NCBI GenBank assembly: GCA_036272915.1
Contig: DATAXV010000201.1
Coordinates: forward strand, 1-21,930
Length of the DNA: 21,930 bases
Reading direction: 5' to 3'
DNA from: DATAXV01 sp036272915
GTDB taxonomy: Bacteria; Chloroflexota; Dormibacteria; Dormibacterales; Dormibacteraceae
The notes below the pieces were generated by a model. It was given only the letters and a program-made list of their open reading frames with translations. It was not told where the DNA came from and did not search any database. Positions within the stretch are counted from its first letter, which is position 1, and each line of letters begins with the position of its first letter. Position numbers and translations under genes: made by a program. Shown here piece by piece: positions 21,691-21,930 of the stretch.

Positions 21691-21930
21691 GTGACAAAGA
21701 TCCAGGCCAAGCCCCGGATCGCCGACGTCCTCGCCTCCCGCTACGCCTCGCCGGAGCTGGCGCGGCTGTGGTCGGCCGAGCACAAGGTGGTCCTGGAGCG
21801 CCGCCTCTGGGTGGCCCTGCTTCGCGCCCAGCGCGACCTCGGCGTCGAGGTGCCGGAGGGCGCCATCGAGGCCTACGAGCGGGTGCTGGAGCGGGTCGAC
21901 CTCGACTCCATCGCCGCCCGCGAGCGGGTG
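21691..21930 (+). CDS. purB: Adenylosuccinate lyase (5' part, runs off window)
   Basis: First 80 residues of PurB, which acts twice in purine synthesis (SAICAR to AICAR and adenylosuccinate to AMP). The sequence from residue ~10 reads IADVLASRYASPELARLWS, then AEHKVVLERRLWVALLRAQRDLGVEVPEGAIEAYE and VDLDSIAARERV, matching the conserved PurB N-terminus (RY.SpEm..lWs...k...wr.vE..La.aq). The start is GTG at 21691, with GAGGG overlapping the preceding stop; the spacing is tight, and coupling to the upstream gene (gap 4 bp) probably helps initiation. The catalytic His and signature loop are beyond the window. Confidence 0.93.
   Translation, partial: MTKIQAKPRIADVLASRYASPELARLWSAEHKVVLERRLWVALLRAQRDLGVEVPEGAIEAYERVLERVDLDSIAARERV

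Noticed and set aside
1..21930. CRISPR arrays, tRNA/rRNA genes, insertion sequences, phage attachment sites
   Set aside because: No regularly spaced repeats, no cloverleaf or rRNA-like stretches, no transposase or integrase motifs with terminal repeats were found on reading both strands.

Overview
The window is about 22 kb of GC-rich bacterial DNA with closely spaced, mostly minus-strand genes. Many starts are GTG or TTG, and the promoters read TTGACA / TAnnnT. This fits a high-GC actinobacterium or a neighbouring soil lineage such as Chloroflexota or Dormibacterota. No rRNA, tRNA, CRISPR array or complete mobile element was seen, so the taxon cannot be narrowed further.

Left block (about 1-8800) looks like an accessory catabolic region with less extreme GC at third codon positions. 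It holds part of a branched-chain-amino-acid-type (Liv) ABC importer, with substrate-binding lipoprotein, LivH and the start of LivM, all on the minus strand. A TTGACA-17-TAGCCT promoter with a large dyad at the expected start site lies upstream. A Rieske protein gene diverges from it. A tight, translationally coupled minus-strand operon then follows (7539 to 3203): amidohydrolase, HpcH/HpaI aldolase, second HpcH/HpaI aldolase, second amidohydrolase, second Rieske protein. Every enzyme type occurs as a pair. My reading is an uptake-plus-degradation unit for an unidentified organic acid, probably ending in pyruvate-type retro-aldol cleavage. The block ends with an orphan helix-turn-helix protein and a 367-bp gap with no convincing gene.

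Right block (about 9160-21930) is GC-richer and looks like ordinary chromosome. It encodes an HxlR-type regulator with an SCP2-like tail, a KimA-type potassium transporter, a cold-shock protein with a structured leader and clear terminator, a Gfo/Idh/MocA oxidoreductase, an acylphosphatase and a stand-alone lipoyl domain. Two decayed genes follow (a DHFR/RibD-like protein and a VOC/glyoxalase-like protein). Then come an amidase, an L-isoaspartyl methyltransferase-like protein with a long C-terminal extension, a 14-TM MFS exporter with a C-terminal domain resembling a TetR ligand-binding domain, RidA, endonuclease IV, a MobA/MocA-like nucleotidyltransferase and the 5' end of purB.

The most unusual items are the MFS + TetR-sensor-like fusion, the doubled amidohydrolase/aldolase/Rieske cluster with its candidate operators, the inverted-repeat leader of the cold-shock gene, and the pair of abutting pseudogenes. 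All assignments are from reading motifs; no database search was possible.
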